Assembly: GCA_016748015.1 (NCBI GenBank)
Contig: JAAOMT010000258.1
Location: forward strand, 97,008 to 161,007
Direction of reading: 5' to 3'
DNA from: Geosiphon pyriformis
Lineage: Eukaryota > Glomeromycota > Glomeromycetes > Archaeosporales > Geosiphonaceae
DNA: 64,000 nucleotides
A program made the translations under genes and the position numbers. The notes beneath the pieces were generated by a model, which saw nothing but the letters and a program-made list of their open reading frames with translations, was not told the DNA's origin and did not search any database. Below, in pieces: positions 1 to 11,000 of the stretch. Each line of letters starts with the position of its first letter. The stretch's first letter is position 1.

Positions 1-1
1 A

Positions 2-378
2 AATAGAGATTTGGATAGTAAAGTAAATGAACTGAAAATGGCCAGAAAGGAATCACTGATACAAAATCACAATGAGGAGATTGAAGGCGATGACTCCTTA
101 GTGCCTGTTGTTTTTATTGACAACAGCAACCTTTTTGAAATTGAGGCTCGTTGTGTAAAATCAACAGCTGATATTAATCCATCGAAAGGATACAGGTAAT
201 ATTTCGTATCAAATTTTTTAATATGTTAAATAACAGCAACTGAAAATTAAATATTGATGACTTTAGGAAAAGAAAATCGGATGTTGAAGTGGATAGGTGG
301 GTAGGAAGCAGGAAGAAGCAACACCTTGATTCAAGGACAGAAAATTCAATACCAAAGAGAAAAAAAAAATACAAATAA
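2..378 (+). CDS. 3' end of an unidentified spliced host gene
   Basis: Two exons (2-195 and 267-378) join in frame to give 101 residues and a TAA stop; the frame is open to the left edge, so the gene starts outside the window. I do not recognise the protein. The visible part has an acidic stretch (EEIEGDDS), a short hydrophobic run (VPVVFIDNSNLF), and a basic C-terminus with several Lys/Arg clusters (RKRK, SRKKQ, KRKKKYK) that could act as a nuclear localisation signal; that is inference. Splicing joins AG|G to make an Arg codon, and reading straight through would hit TAA at once, which supports the intron. Base composition is more balanced than anything to its right and five CpG sites survive, unlike the adjoining transposon relics. 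This is the only host gene candidate in the window. Confidence 0.72.
196..266 (+). other. Spliceosomal intron, 71 bp
   Basis: The intron starts GTAATA and ends TTTAG. It is phase 2: the split Arg codon (AG|G) is restored and the frame continues 36 codons into a basic tail. Length and AT richness are typical of fungal introns. No clear branch-point consensus is visible; ATTGATGAC just upstream of the acceptor is the nearest candidate. Confidence 0.7.
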
Positions 379-417
379 TTGTTTATAAAAAAATACAAGT
401 AATTGTTTATAAAAAAA
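370..417 (+). repeat. 24-bp tandem duplication across the stop codon
   Basis: Units 370-393 and 394-417 are head-to-tail and differ at one position (ACAAAT versus ACAAGT). The stop codon of the host gene lies in the first unit. The unit is eight codons long, so the second copy keeps the same frame and its own TAA. Confidence 0.8.
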
Positions 418-489
418 TAAAAATATTTTAAGAAATAACCAAAAAAAATACATAAAACATTTTTTTAAAAGTTTAATCTTGTTTGAATC

Positions 490-1760
490 TCTTTAAATGT
501 TATTTATTTAATAATATGTTCCAAAAACTTGAAATTTGTTTTTTAAAAAAAAATTATTAATATTAAGTTTTAATTCTGTTTATTTAAGCTATTTAAATAT
601 TTTTATAAATAATATAGTATTTATTAAACATTTTAGAAAATATATTAATATTATTTAGTATATATTTATTAACTTTTATAATATTTTTGAATAAATAATT
701 TTTATAAATTATTAAAATATTGTTAATATATTAATTAAGCTAAATAGCATAATATTAAATTCAAAGTTTTTTTAATAGTAATTATAATTTTTTGTTATTT
801 GAATTTATAACTCCTTATTAGTAACTACTATTTAAATTTAATATTAAAAACTATTTTTTTGTATCAAAACAATTAAATATTTAAAATTAAATAACTGTTA
901 TTATAAGTAATATTGTTAAGTTTTTTATAATTTATATAAAAATAGCTTTTTTTATTTTTTCAGAATTAATACTATTAATAATAATTATAAATTTATTAAT
1001 AGTTATATTAAACTAGTATTTAATATTTAATTGATTTTGTGTTATAATTTCATAGCTTATAAATAATAATTATTAAGTTTTTTGTTTTATTAAGATAATA
1101 TTTTTGGTTTTAATTTAGTATTAAATAATATTAATTTTTTAAAATTTATTTTTATTAACAAAAATATTAGTCTAGTTGTTAAACAACATTTTAATTTATA
1201 TTTGCTTAAGTAAATTCAATTTTTAGTTATATTTATATTATAAAATTTTCATATTTACATAATTGTAAAAATTCTAAAACATATAATAGTAATTGTTTTT
1301 TAATTTTTGAACTTAAATATTTAATAATTATGTTAACTAAAATTCTAACATAGTTTTTTGTAATATTATAAATTAAAATTTGAATATTTTTGTAGTTTTT
1401 GACTAATATATATATATTAATAATAACAATAAATTTATTTTAACAAATAGTTAACTTAATTTCAAAAATTTGGAGTTAGTTTTTGATTTTTTTGGATATT
1501 TTTAGTAAGTAATATATAATATAATTGTTATTAAAATTTTTAATGTTATTTTTAAATTTATTTTTATAAGGAAATAAAGTTTTAATATTATTAATAATTT
1601 TTTAACAAAATTAAAATAAATATTATTAGATTTTTTATAATAATACTTAATAATTAAAGCAGATTTTTTTATTAAATAATTATATTTAACCAAATTAATT
1701 ATCTATAATAAACTTATTAAATTACTTATTTTTAATATTTTGCTTAATAAAACATATATT
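490..1760 (-). mobile_element. Degraded Gypsy pol fragment (RT and pre-RT region)
   Basis: This stretch aligns by eye, in the same orientation, with the reverse transcriptase to pre-RT part of Gypsy-1 (about 7840-9090). Anchor words shared in order are ATGTTCCAAAAA, TTTTAATTCTGTTTATTT, AAATTCAAAGTTTTT and GAATTTATAACTCC, then the segment matching the block before the RT. Nearly all C on this strand and its complement has gone to T/A, no CpG is visible, and no reading frame of useful length survives. Ends are approximate; it begins about 110 bases after the host gene stop and fades out near 1760. Confidence 0.65.
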
Positions 1761-3104
1761 TAAAAAATTTAATATATTATAACAATAATTATTAATAATA
1801 TATTAATTTTTATTTTATTTTTATTTTGTTTTGTTGTTTTTTTTAAAACTCAAATTAATTAATAAATAAGTACTAAGATTATAATATCAAAAATAACACA
1901 AAATAAATATATAATTAATTTATTAAAAAATAAAAAACATCAAAATAAATTAGTTATATTGTTAAAAAAATAAAACACAAAGTATTATTAATTATTAAAA
2001 CTTAGATATTTATTTTTTATACAAAAAACTTAATTAAAAATTTTTTTAAATATATAAAATTTTTCAAATTATATTATTAATTTACAGTAAATTATTAATT
2101 TATAATATTATTTTAGATAAAACATATTTAAAAGTCTTTTTTTTAATATTTTTATTTTATTTTTATTTTTAATTAAACCAATAATAGAAATACTTTTTAT
2201 ATTTAATATTAAAAACAAAAATATATTAAAATAAATAACTTATAAAATAAATTAAATATAAAAAAAACAAAGTATTTTTTTAATATTTTTTGTTTTTTTT
2301 ATAATTAAAAGATTATAAAGAAAAAAAGTTTTTTATCATATTATTGTATTTAATATTTAATATAAAATTAGTTTTTGTTATATAACTTTTTTTTTATTAA
2401 TTATATTTAAAAATTACAATTAATATAAAAAATTTATTATTATAATATATTATATATATCAAAATAAAAATAAAAATTTAAAAATAAAAAATATGTAAAA
2501 AATATATTAATTACTGTAATATAAATTTTTAATATAATATAATTATTTAAAATCACAATTTAAATTATTTAATTTTAATTTTATTTATTTATTTAATAAA
2601 TATAGTCTAATTACTTAGAATTCTAAATTAAATATAATTTATATATTTTTTATATATAACCAATTACTTGGCTAATTAAAATAAGATTACACAATTATTT
2701 TAACAAAAATATTATTATTTATATTAATAAAAAACAAACAAACAATTTTAGAACCAAAATTTACAATATAATTTTTTACTATTTTAACAATTATATAATA
2801 TTTTTTAACAATTTTATTAAAAAACTTTAAGATATATTAAATTATTACAATTTAATAAACTTTTTATTATTATTTTTGCTTGAAGTTTTAAATTAAATAT
2901 TTAAATTCAATCTTAATAGTCAAAAACTAAATTGTAAACAAAATTAATTAATTTTAAAGCAATAAGTTTAATATTTCTAAAAAGTTTTAATTTCTGTTAG
3001 CAAATATTTAAACATAAAATTTTTATTCAAAATTGTATACAAATTAATATTATTAATACTTAAAACCAATAATTAAAGCATAATAAATAATATTAAATTT
3101 TTTT
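1761..3104. other. AT-rich stretch without recognisable content
   Basis: This is almost pure A/T with long homopolymer and TAAT runs. No frame longer than a few dozen codons, no repeat ends, no RNA gene. It is probably further transposon sequence decayed past recognition, lying between the Gypsy fragment and the 3' end of LINE-A, but nothing in it can be aligned to the better copies in this window. Confidence 0.5.
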
Positions 3105-3225
3105 TTCTTTTAATAAGTGAAATCCAAACACTATCTAATATAATACTTCATATAAATAATCTAAACTAAGTGTAAATTATGTATTTTCAACATGTGACCA
3201 GCCACTTAGGTCAATCAGAACAATA

Positions 3226-4030
3226 TTAAACATCTATATAAACAGAGACTGTGTTTTTTATATCTAAAAAAAACAAACAAGATTTATGAAACCCAAAATC
3301 CACATCAACTATCTTAACAATACTCAATAACTTAATCACATTGGCTGAAAACATTGAAGAAAGACCAGAAACTAGAACAGAAATAGAACTATTATACAGA
3401 ATCAGACCATTTTTTTCTATAAAAGCTTAGTGCTTGACATGAACCAATCAGATATCTTCCCAAAATGCAAGACAAAATTTGTGCACAAAACTCATAATAC
3501 ACTGGCTTATAATCTTAGAATCTTTGAAAACTGAAACAAACTCATAATATCAATCATTAAAAACAAAATCTTTAAACAAAGCCATGTTGATTGCAACATC
3601 AGAAACACAAGTGAACAACAACTGCAAAACACAAAAAAAACAAGATAAACCAGAGTGCACATTCCAAACAAAAGCATAGGTGTTCAAAAACCAAGCACAA
3701 CCAGCAGCATCAAATGGACAAGAAAAGACATGGTCTGAGATCTCAACATCACTACAAAACAAGCAAACCACACTGGAATAATACCTATCATATAGTTACT
3801 TATGTATAGCAACAGAAATCTGATAATAAAAAGCTTTTATAAAATATGTTCAAGAACCAGCAGTTTGTTTATTAGTGAAACCAGCTGCCAAATAAGAATC
3901 AGAATGCTACACCAAAGATAACCTGAACCAATTAATATCCATATACATGCTGTCTGCTACCACCCAGAAACCAGAGCCAGTTTTCTAATGTACACAATAA
4001 ACAGACCAAAAAATCTCTTAAACAAAATAT
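3226..4030 (-). pseudogene. LINE-A ORF2 C-terminus with zinc finger, broken
   Basis: C-terminal part of the LINE ORF2 polyprotein, downstream of RNase H. The frame holds an intact CX2CX7HX4C zinc-finger-like motif (CLFCSDVEISDHVFSC) encoded near 3715-3770, the region where LINE-B has lost its His. This domain is a constant feature of the family's ORF2 tail and presumably helps nucleic-acid binding; that role is inferred. The ORF2 stop is TAA at 3228-3226, followed by the 3' UTR. Internal stops are present and the upstream part lies beyond the Gypsy-1 insertion, from 14186 on. Not functional. Confidence 0.78.
4027..4030. repeat. Target-site duplication ATAT (left copy)
   Basis: ATAT directly before the Gypsy-1 LTR; the matching ATAT follows the other LTR at 14186-14189. 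Removing 4031-14189 restores LINE reading that aligns without gap to LINE-B around 36190-36205, so a 4-bp duplication is supported by an independent empty site. Confidence 0.85.
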
Positions 4031-4939
4031 TGTTACAAATAATTATTTTAGATAGTTAGAGTAAATAACAAACCTGTAACTTGGTGCTCAATGGATATGA
4101 GATGGTAGTAATCTAAAGGTTTTCGCATCCTGAAGGTTTTGATTAAGTCTTTTGTATAATAAATAGAGATTCCTGTATTATTTTATCTGTAATCTTCCAG
4201 AATTGCAATTCTATCAATTTCTTTTTTAGCTTGATGGTCAGCAATCCTCTGGTAAGTAATCCATAATTCTTACACATTCTACCCACACATAGTGGTTTTT
4301 TACCAGACAATCCTTGACATCAATAACTTAGCACTTAATCCTTAAAAAGTTTAATAAACCCCTAATAAAATACAACAAAATAAAAAATATTAAGCCAAGG
4401 CAATACAAGTTAGTATCTTGTCAATAGTCATAATCAAGAGCTATTGTTCATGTGTAGTTTAAGTATTAATTACTATCAACTTTTAGAACTGATAGCAAGC
4501 AATTGGATTTGGAAATGCTGAATAAGTATATTTATTGATATTTTGAAATGATATGTTTTTAACTAAAAATGATAACTAATAACTTTCTGTCTTTGGATTT
4601 TCTCTTTCTGCTTTTAATACTACTGCTATATATACATATTTTTTAATTTTACAGAATTGCTTTGAATTGTCTGTTTTTGTTAGCTATTGCTTCGTTTTTT
4701 TATGTTATAGCTAATTATCTTATGTTATAATATGTTATTTGATGTTATTCTGTATTATAACATGTTATTCTATGTTATAATGCATTATTTTGTGTTATCC
4801 TGTATTATAATATGTTATCCTATGTTATAATGCATTATCCAACATTATTGCATGTTATTTTGTGTTTTTTTACATTTTGTCTCATTTTTTAGGTTACATT
4901 TTTCTTTCTTTCTTTGATTGGCTTTTTTTTTAAGTAATA
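4031..4939 (-). repeat. Gypsy-1 3' LTR (left)
   Basis: 909 bases aligning end to end with 13263-14185. It starts TGTTAC on the plus strand and ends AAGTAATA, where the partner has AAGTAACA, so the terminal CA has been lost by C to T. Differences from the partner are mostly transitions. It contains a GTTAT-rich minisatellite at 4718-4860. Confidence 0.92.
4718..4860 (+). repeat. GTTAT-rich minisatellite in the LTR
   Basis: About eight imperfect units of 16-18 bases built on TATGTTATAATG and TGTTATTCTG, such as TTATGTTATAATATG and TCTGTATTATAACATG. The same array is in the partner LTR (about 13965-14110), so it came with the element. It may be a promoter or recombination-prone part of the LTR; that is only a guess. 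Confidence 0.75.
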
Positions 4940-4955
4940 TTATCTCTTTTTTTTT
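4940..4955 (-). promoter_or_regulatory. Gypsy-1 polypurine tract
   Basis: On the minus strand this reads AAAAAAAAAGAGATAA directly upstream of the 3' LTR, the expected place for plus-strand DNA synthesis priming. A similar AAGGAGAAGATTA and AAAAAAGAGATTA precede the 3' LTRs of the second Gypsy family. Confidence 0.75.
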
Positions 4956-5515
4956 AATATTGAGTTTTTGTAAAATTAGTTATGTTTGTTAATAGAACTT
5001 CATTCGTGTAATATTTAATGATTATATTAAATATGGTTTTTTGTAGATTTTTGAACTATTGATTAATCATTTGTCCTGTGTTGTTGACTGTTATCTTTTT
5101 CAAAAATCTATCCAATAATACATTTGGACAATATCAAAAAGTAATGTATAATCAACATGCTGCTTTATAATATAGTATTAGGTTGCTTTTTCTTACAAAT
5201 TTTTTCACTTGTCACATTGCTTTTTTGTTGAAAATTTTTTGGTTGTAATCTCTATATGGGTTTTTTAAGTCTAGTTATTCTCTAATTTTGTAAAACCAAT
5301 ATGTTAGAGGAAGTCTTTTTTTTCACTCTTGGGCATTGTTTAGTGTCTACTCCTCTGTTTCAGAGAGTTTGGTCTTATGAGCTAAAAATTCTTTAATTTT
5401 TTTTAGCTCAAAGGCTAAGTATATTGTATATAATTGTTTTTGTCTTCTATCTAATTTTCCCATTCCTTTTTCCTTCTTCCTTTCTTTTTCTTCATGTCCT
5501 ATCTAAGAAGTATAT
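4956..5515 (-). other. Gypsy-1 3' non-coding spacer
   Basis: AT-rich sequence between the extra ORF and the polypurine tract, with no frame of note. Recognisable decayed equivalents follow the LTRs of Gypsy-2 and Gypsy-3. Confidence 0.55.
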
Positions 5516-5935
5516 TTAATTCTTTTTTGTAAAATTTTTTTTTTCAAGCAGAGTGTAAAGATAGGAACAGTTAGTTCTGGTTGAACTTTTGTTCATTTTT
5601 CTCGTCTTCTTATCTCTATATTTTATCTTTTTTTTATTGATTATAATCTCTATTTGAGATGTAGATTTTTGAATTTTATCAAATAATTGTTTAGATAATT
5701 TTAAAATTTGGTCTGAAAGATCCATGTTTGAAATTTCTATTATTTTTTTCTTTGTGATCTCAAGGCTTATATACATGTAATATCTAAGTTTTAGTATGTA
5801 AATAGCTATATTTTGATGATTATAATTGGTTTTATATCTTGTAGTATATTTTTTGATTTGATTAATAGAATTTGTGCTCCTAGTTATGATACCAATGATG
5901 TTGATCCTTGTGTTATTTGATAAATTTTTAAACAA
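5516..5935 (-). pseudogene. Gypsy-1 small ORF downstream of integrase
   Basis: A 139-residue open frame on the minus strand after the integrase. Lys-, Asn- and Ile-rich with a basic C-terminal half (KKKIKYRDKKTRKMNKS); no domain is recognised. It may be the decayed tail of the integrase polyprotein or a separate accessory ORF. Its openness may partly reflect AT bias (AAA/AAT codons). Confidence 0.4.
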
Positions 5936-5999
5936 TTTCTATGTGCTGTCTTTTTTAAAATTCTGTTTTCTAATTGTAACTTGTAAGATCTATTTCCCA

Positions 6000-6990
6000 A
6001 AATTTTGTGTATATGAAATGATCTGTCCTATTTTGGATCAAACTTTTCATTTCACTGTTTTTCTGCTTTGTTATGATATAATAATACTTTGTCTCCAATT
6101 CTAAATTTAACTGGTTTATCTGATAGTTGGTTGTTGTGCCTTTTTTTTTGTTTTTCTTGTGACTTTTGGATGTTATCAGCTGCTCTTTGCCATTTGTTTT
6201 CTAATATTTCCATTAAGTCATATATTCTTCTCAACAATGTTTCTTAGAAATTGTTTTCTGTTATTGGTTCTATTAGATATGTATTGACTTTTATCTCAAC
6301 TGGTAATGTTGCTGTTCTACTATATACTAATTTAAATAGTGTTGCTTATGTAGTATTTTGCTTTATTATCCAATAAACAAATAATACTGATGGTATGAAT
6401 AAATTTCATTCATCCTGGTTTTCTTGACTGATCTTGGCTATTGCTTCACACAATGTTTTATTGAATCTTTTAACTAATCTATTGGTTTATAGGTAATATG
6501 GTAATGATAATAGTTTCTTTATGCCAAATTTTTGACTCAGTACTGTTAATGTTCTATTCACAAAGTAAGTTTTTTGGTCGGATAATAATTCTTTTGGACA
6601 TCTGTGTTGACAAATCAGATCTTAATGAACAAATTTGGCAATGAATTCTGCATCTGCTTTTTGAATTGCTTTTGCTTCTGGCCATTTAGTGAGATAATTG
6701 ATGGCTAGTGCAATGTATCTGTTTCCTTTGCTAGTTATTATTAATAATTCAACTAAGTTAATTTCAATACAATCAAATAGTTGTTCTACTTTAATTGGTC
6801 TTAATGGTTTGTTGGGTTTTGTTTTTTCTCTTTTCTGACAAGTATCACAATTTTGAATGTATTGGATGATGTTTGGATACATAGATAGCTAATAGTATCA
6901 ATTTCTGGTTTTTTCTATGGTTGCTTCTTTATGGAAATGTGCTGCTATTGAATTTGAATACATGTTGAATAGTATTGTTTCTTTCTCTGG
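6000..6990 (-). pseudogene. Gypsy-1 integrase, broken
   Basis: Integrase domain of the pol polyprotein, which inserts the cDNA into the genome. From the N-terminus: HHCC zinc-finger remnant (YIQNCDTCQKREKTKPN, near 6790-6870), catalytic core start (CIEINLVELL, where the family has Asp for the first catalytic residue; here Asn), a second Asp-to-Asn change (IALAINYLTKWPEAKAI), then the C-terminal region (6052-6237) ending in a GPY/F-type module (PVKFRIGDKVLLYHNKAEKQ). At least two frames and several stops. The zinc-finger region is where the paralog Gypsy-2 carries a Tc1 insertion. Confidence 0.85.
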
Positions 6991-7269
6991 TTTCGTAATT
7001 ACTCTGATTGGTTGTTCAAAATTCTTTTAGTTCTTTTGATAGAGTAAATTGCAATAGATGATAAAATATTTTGATTGTTGTTTTATGTTGTTTTGTTTCT
7101 TTTGAGATAATTTCTTCTTAAACTGTTTAGTATTTATATAATGTTGGGGTTGTTGGTATTTTTGTGTGTTCATCTTTTTATTATATTTTTTTTTGGTTTA
7201 AAATGTTTTTAGATTTGTTTCATTTATAACAAACTGTTGGCATTTCCATTTTCTTTTCTTTTTTTATAA

Positions 7270-7620
7270 TGTATAATATAAGTATATAGTAAAAGTGCTA
7301 TTTTTCATCTCACATAACAATTGTCTCCAAATTTTTGCTTCTGAATTAATGTCAATCTTTTGTGATTAGTATACATCTCGAATTTTTGGCTTAAGTATTC
7401 TTTCCATTTGATAACTGCCCAATAGATAGCTAAGTATTTTAATGTTAGTGTTCTATAATTCTTTTTAGCTAGACCCAAATTGTGGCTAGTATATGCTACT
7501 GGATGTTCTTTTTCATCTAGTTTTCTCTGAGATAGTACAGCTTACAGTGCTTAATCTAATGCATTAGTAATAATAATAAATAGTTTGCTGTGATCTGGAT
7601 AGATCAATACTGGTGCTTGG
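7270..7620 (-). pseudogene. Gypsy-1 RNase H, broken
   Basis: RNase H domain directly after the RT, which removes the RNA template. Minus-strand reading gives PVLIYPDHSK...ITNALD, matching the usual TDAS motif with the first catalytic Asp changed to Asn, and YTNHK where TDHK is expected, again Asp to Asn. Many TAA/TAG stops replace Gln and Trp codons. The frame flows from RT and into the integrase zinc finger. Confidence 0.78.
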
Positions 7621-7639
7621 ATAAGCTTTTTCCACAGTA

Positions 7640-8480
7640 TATTAAAAGCTTCTTGCTGGGTTTCCATTTATTCATACTTAATATTCTTAGTTTAAAGCTG
7701 ATCAAGTGGTTGAACCAGTTTAGAAAAGTCTCTAATGAAGCAGCAGTAATAATCTTCAAATTTTAAAAATGCTCATAGTTCAGTCAAATTGGTTGGTACT
7801 GAAAATTTCTTTATTATCTTGATCTTATCTGGATCTGTTTTAATGTCATCTTTGCTTATGACATGTTCCAAAAATTTTAATTTTGTTTTGTTAAAGAAGC
7901 ACTTGTTTGTATTTAATTTTAATCCTGTTTATTTGAATCTTTTGAACACTTGCTGAAGATGATGAAGATGATTATTAAATGTTTTTGAAAACACATTGGT
8001 GTCATTCAGATATACAACTACTGATTTCCATAATAGTCCAGTGTAAACAATTTTCATTAGCTATTGGAATGTGACTGGAGTATTCATTAAGCCAAATGGC
8101 ATTATTTCAAATTCAAAATTTTTCTCTCTTGTTGTGAACACAGTCTTTTCTTTGTCAGCTGAATTTATGGCTACTTGTCAGTAACCATTATCTAAATTCA
8201 ATATTGAAAACCATTTCTTTTCACTGAAAGCATCAAATAATTCTTGGATCTGTAAAATTGGATAACTGTCTTTACAAATAACTTCATTGAATTTTCTATA
8301 ATCCACACAAAAATGGATTTTCTCGTTCTTCTTATGAACTAGTACTATTGACAATAACTATAGACTCATGAATGATTAAATTAACTTATTGTCTAGTATC
8401 TAATTGATTTTCTGTTGAATGATTTTATGGCTGGCTGGTGGTATTTTGTATGTTCTTTGTTTAATTGGCATGGTATTTCC
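7640..8480 (-). pseudogene. Gypsy-1 reverse transcriptase, broken
   Basis: Reverse transcriptase core. Minus-strand reading gives the finger start (PIKQRTYKIPPASHKIIQQ), the DYRKFNE block (first Asp kept in FCVDYRKFNE), MPFGLMNTPVTFQ, and the catalytic box at 8001-8012, which reads YLND instead of YLDD, the second aspartate being lost by a G to A change. Two CAA/CAG codons have become stops (GY*QVAI, TFQ*LM). Length and motif order fit Ty3/Gypsy RT. Confidence 0.88.
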
Positions 8481-9047
8481 AATCTTAATCTGATGCTGAA
8501 TGATATTGGTTTTGTTAAACTCATTTTCACTTACAAAGATATTACTAAAATTGTTAAGTAGTATCTTGATTTGCATATGTTGTAGTGAGTCTAAGTTTCC
8601 TAAGTTCATTTGTTCTAATTGTTCTGATTGGAGCAAATAGTATTTATTTTGTTCATATATAGCTTGCAATGTGATGTCCACATATACACATAGTTGTGGG
8701 AAGTCTGGAATATGGTTTGGTAATTGGTTCTCAATTTCAGTAGTTAAATATCTAATAATGGTTCTTTTTGGTATTTTGATGATATTTCTAATTATGTTAT
8801 AAATGGGAATTTTAATATGATGGTAGTTCTTGACTGGTATATAAAGATTAGTAAGTTTAATCTCTCCTGATTCACAAATAGTTGGCTCTGCTTCAAAAAT
8901 CTGGGCTTGATCCTTCACTTTCCTTTCTATTGTTAACATATACTGGTCATATGATGAAATAAAAATTAGTTGATAGATGAAAATAATTTCTCTCTTGTCA
9001 ACAACTTCTTCTTTTGTCATATTGACCAGTATGTTTATTCTATCCAT
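8400..9047 (-). pseudogene. Gypsy-1 pre-RT region of pol
   Basis: The longest surviving open stretch of the element (215 residues), ending in the RT finger motif. It corresponds to the linker between protease and RT in this group; the piece HQIKIGNTMPIKQR is the conserved entry to the RT domain. No catalytic role is known. It probably belongs to one continuous pol protein that is now cut by stops up- and downstream. Confidence 0.75.
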
Positions 9048-10530
9048 GAATTCAAATTCACTTATCCCTATTTCTTATTAAAACTAACTGAGCTACTTTA
9101 ACTAAAGGCAAAAATATTGTTTATGCTATTTTTTTATTTAGTTCTATGATATAGGTCTTTTCTGAGTTATTTTGTAACATTGCAATAATATTTTCTACAT
9201 ATTCTGCATCAATTATTTCTCCTCATATATTGATTCTTTTTTTTGCTAAACTACTCTTAAATGCTAGTTGAACCATAGTGGTTGCTAAAATTTTGAGTGC
9301 TATTTTGAGATCAATGCAGATGCATAAATGTGGTTCCAATTTGATGGCTTTTTTTCTTGAGTATCTTAGATCAAACTCTGCATTAGTATTATGCATGCAT
9401 TCTGGTATAATACCTTTATTATTATCACTGAACTACTTAAGTTTCTGCTTTTTAGAAAGATCCAGAAGTGTAATATATTGTTTGGAGTTTAAATTAGAGT
9501 TTGAATTATTATTAATTTGGTTGCAATATTGAACAAAACTGGAACTATTGTTATTATCATCATTGTTGTCAAAGTTTGAATTGGGATTGAACATTGATTT
9601 TAATTCAAATGCACAGCTGTTAATTAGTTTTTCCTCTTTTAGGATTGTATAAATCATATATGATAGTGAATTTTAAGTGAAGTTACACTCATTACAATAT
9701 TGAAAGTCATATGGAATCAAGCAATGTTGACACAATTAAATGTTCAACTGCTTTAAACATTGTTCTTGTTCTTTCTTGGTAGATGCTAATTCTTGGTAAT
9801 GTTTGTAGAATTGTTCTGAGTTCATAGGGTCTAGAACAATATCTGAATTTGGGTCACAATCAAGTTCTATAGGTTCTGGTGAGTTGTTTTTGATTGTTTT
9901 TATTTCTTTTGGTGATGCTCCTTCAATTTTGGTGAGGACCATATACCAAATTTTGTTGTTGTTATGTGGACAACCATCCAGATATTTGACTGCTTATTGC
10001 CAGACAGTATCTATGGAAGTTTCTTTTCTTACCTAGTTACTGATTAGAATCATGTATTGGCACAATTTATCATAAGTTTTTTTTTGTCTAAGGATGTTGT
10101 TCCACATTTTTTCATTTAACAAAGTTTCTTCACAAGCCATGCATGATTTATTGTCCCATTTTTCTTGTCTTTTTGGTTGTTCAAACCGTTTGAGGATGCA
10201 GGGATAACAATAGAACTTTGTTGTCATTGGCCATTTTTTATTGTTACCACAGCATGTGCCCATTGATAACAATTTTTTGTCACAGTTAACACATACTAGC
10301 TTTGGTTGACAATAATTTGACTGGTCTCGTGTGGTAGTGGTATATGGAATATGAGTAAAGATGCTTGCTTGTAATAAGTCATTTTCTTTTTCTTTTCCTT
10401 TTTTTTTGTTGTTCCAAGAAGATATGAGCAGCAATTCATTGTGGTTTTCATCAGCTCATGAGACTTGATAGGCTTTTCAGATAGGTTTTTCTGTTTTCTC
10501 TTCAAATTCAATTAGTGGTTGTGTAATAGT
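9048..10530 (-). pseudogene. Gypsy-1 pol linker with Cys-rich segment
   Basis: Between protease and RT. Open pieces at 10033-10434, 9736-9942 and 9433-9657 lie in order on the minus strand. The first carries several Cys pairs (LVCVNCDKK, CCGNN, YCYPCILKRF, SCMACEETL), spaced like zinc-binding knuckles; I cannot assign it to a named domain. The second is acidic (SPEPIELDCDPNSDIVLD). A Cys-rich insert between protease and RT is unusual for Gypsy elements generally. Decayed versions occur in Gypsy-2 (about 27600-27860) and Gypsy-3 (near 39600-39720), so it is a family trait. Confidence 0.6.
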
Positions 10531-10539
10531 TGGCTTAAA

Positions 10540-11000
10540 GTGTCCACAGATTGTTGGTACTTGCATGTAGTGACTGTATTGGCTGAGCTGAAGCTCTTAT
10601 GTAGTCTAATTGAGCACTTTGTTGGTTTTAAACAGCCAGTTATTATTAATAAAAGCTTGGTACTGAGTGACTTCCATGACTAAAACCTTGATTAGTACAA
10701 TATAACTATTAACTTCAATGAGAAAATTGTCAATTTTGCCAATTAAAGTTTTGGTGGTTCTATTAGCAGTAATAATTCTGGCATTGGCAGCATAATCAAC
10801 TCAGCAACCTAATTGGTTCATAAGTTGTTATGTAATGATGCTGTTTGCTGAACTACTGTTTAGGATTAGCTTGATAGCCTGCCCATTGACTTTGGCATTA
10901 GTGTACATAGCAGTAATAAGTTTTGTATTAAGGGTGGCTCCACTAAAAAAAGAGATTTCAGTTGGTCCTTTAATTTTAAAGAAAAAAATAGCTGCTAACA
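10540..11000 (-). pseudogene. Gypsy-1 aspartic protease, broken
   Basis: Retropepsin-type protease that would process the polyprotein. Minus-strand reading gives KVNGQAIKLILNSSSANSII, where the family active site is D(S/T)G(S/A): Asp reads Asn and Gly reads Ser, both by G to A. Downstream follow QLMNQLG and AANARIITA, the usual flap-side blocks, and CAA-to-TAA stops. The protease is therefore catalytically dead. It follows gag in the order typical of Ty3/Gypsy. Confidence 0.8.

Larger units (their letters stand above)
3105..4030 (-). mobile_element. LINE-A, 3' portion (split by Gypsy-1)
   Basis: This is the 3' end of a non-LTR retrotransposon on the minus strand: ORF2 C-terminus, then a 3' UTR (3105-3225) matching that of LINE-B base for base in blocks (AAGTGGCTG, TTTAGATTATTT, GTGTTTGGATTT). 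It joins the 5' portion at 14186; with Gypsy-1 removed the element is about 6.8 kb, the same as LINE-B. The 3' boundary near 3105 is where similarity to the LINE-B end (just before its TAAA repeats) stops. Confidence 0.85.

Noticed and set aside
174-398. Minus-strand frame of 74 residues opposite the host gene
   Set aside because: Antisense of the spliced exon and intron; Phe/Leu-rich as expected from the complement of Lys/Asn-rich sequence.
5516-5935. An env-like gene downstream of the Gypsy-1 integrase
   Set aside because: No signal peptide, membrane anchor or Cys pattern; the frame is basic and low-complexity.
9278-9532. Plus-strand frame of 84 residues in Gypsy-1
   Set aside because: Lies opposite the pol linker, which is on the minus strand; its hydrophobic look is the complement of charged codons.
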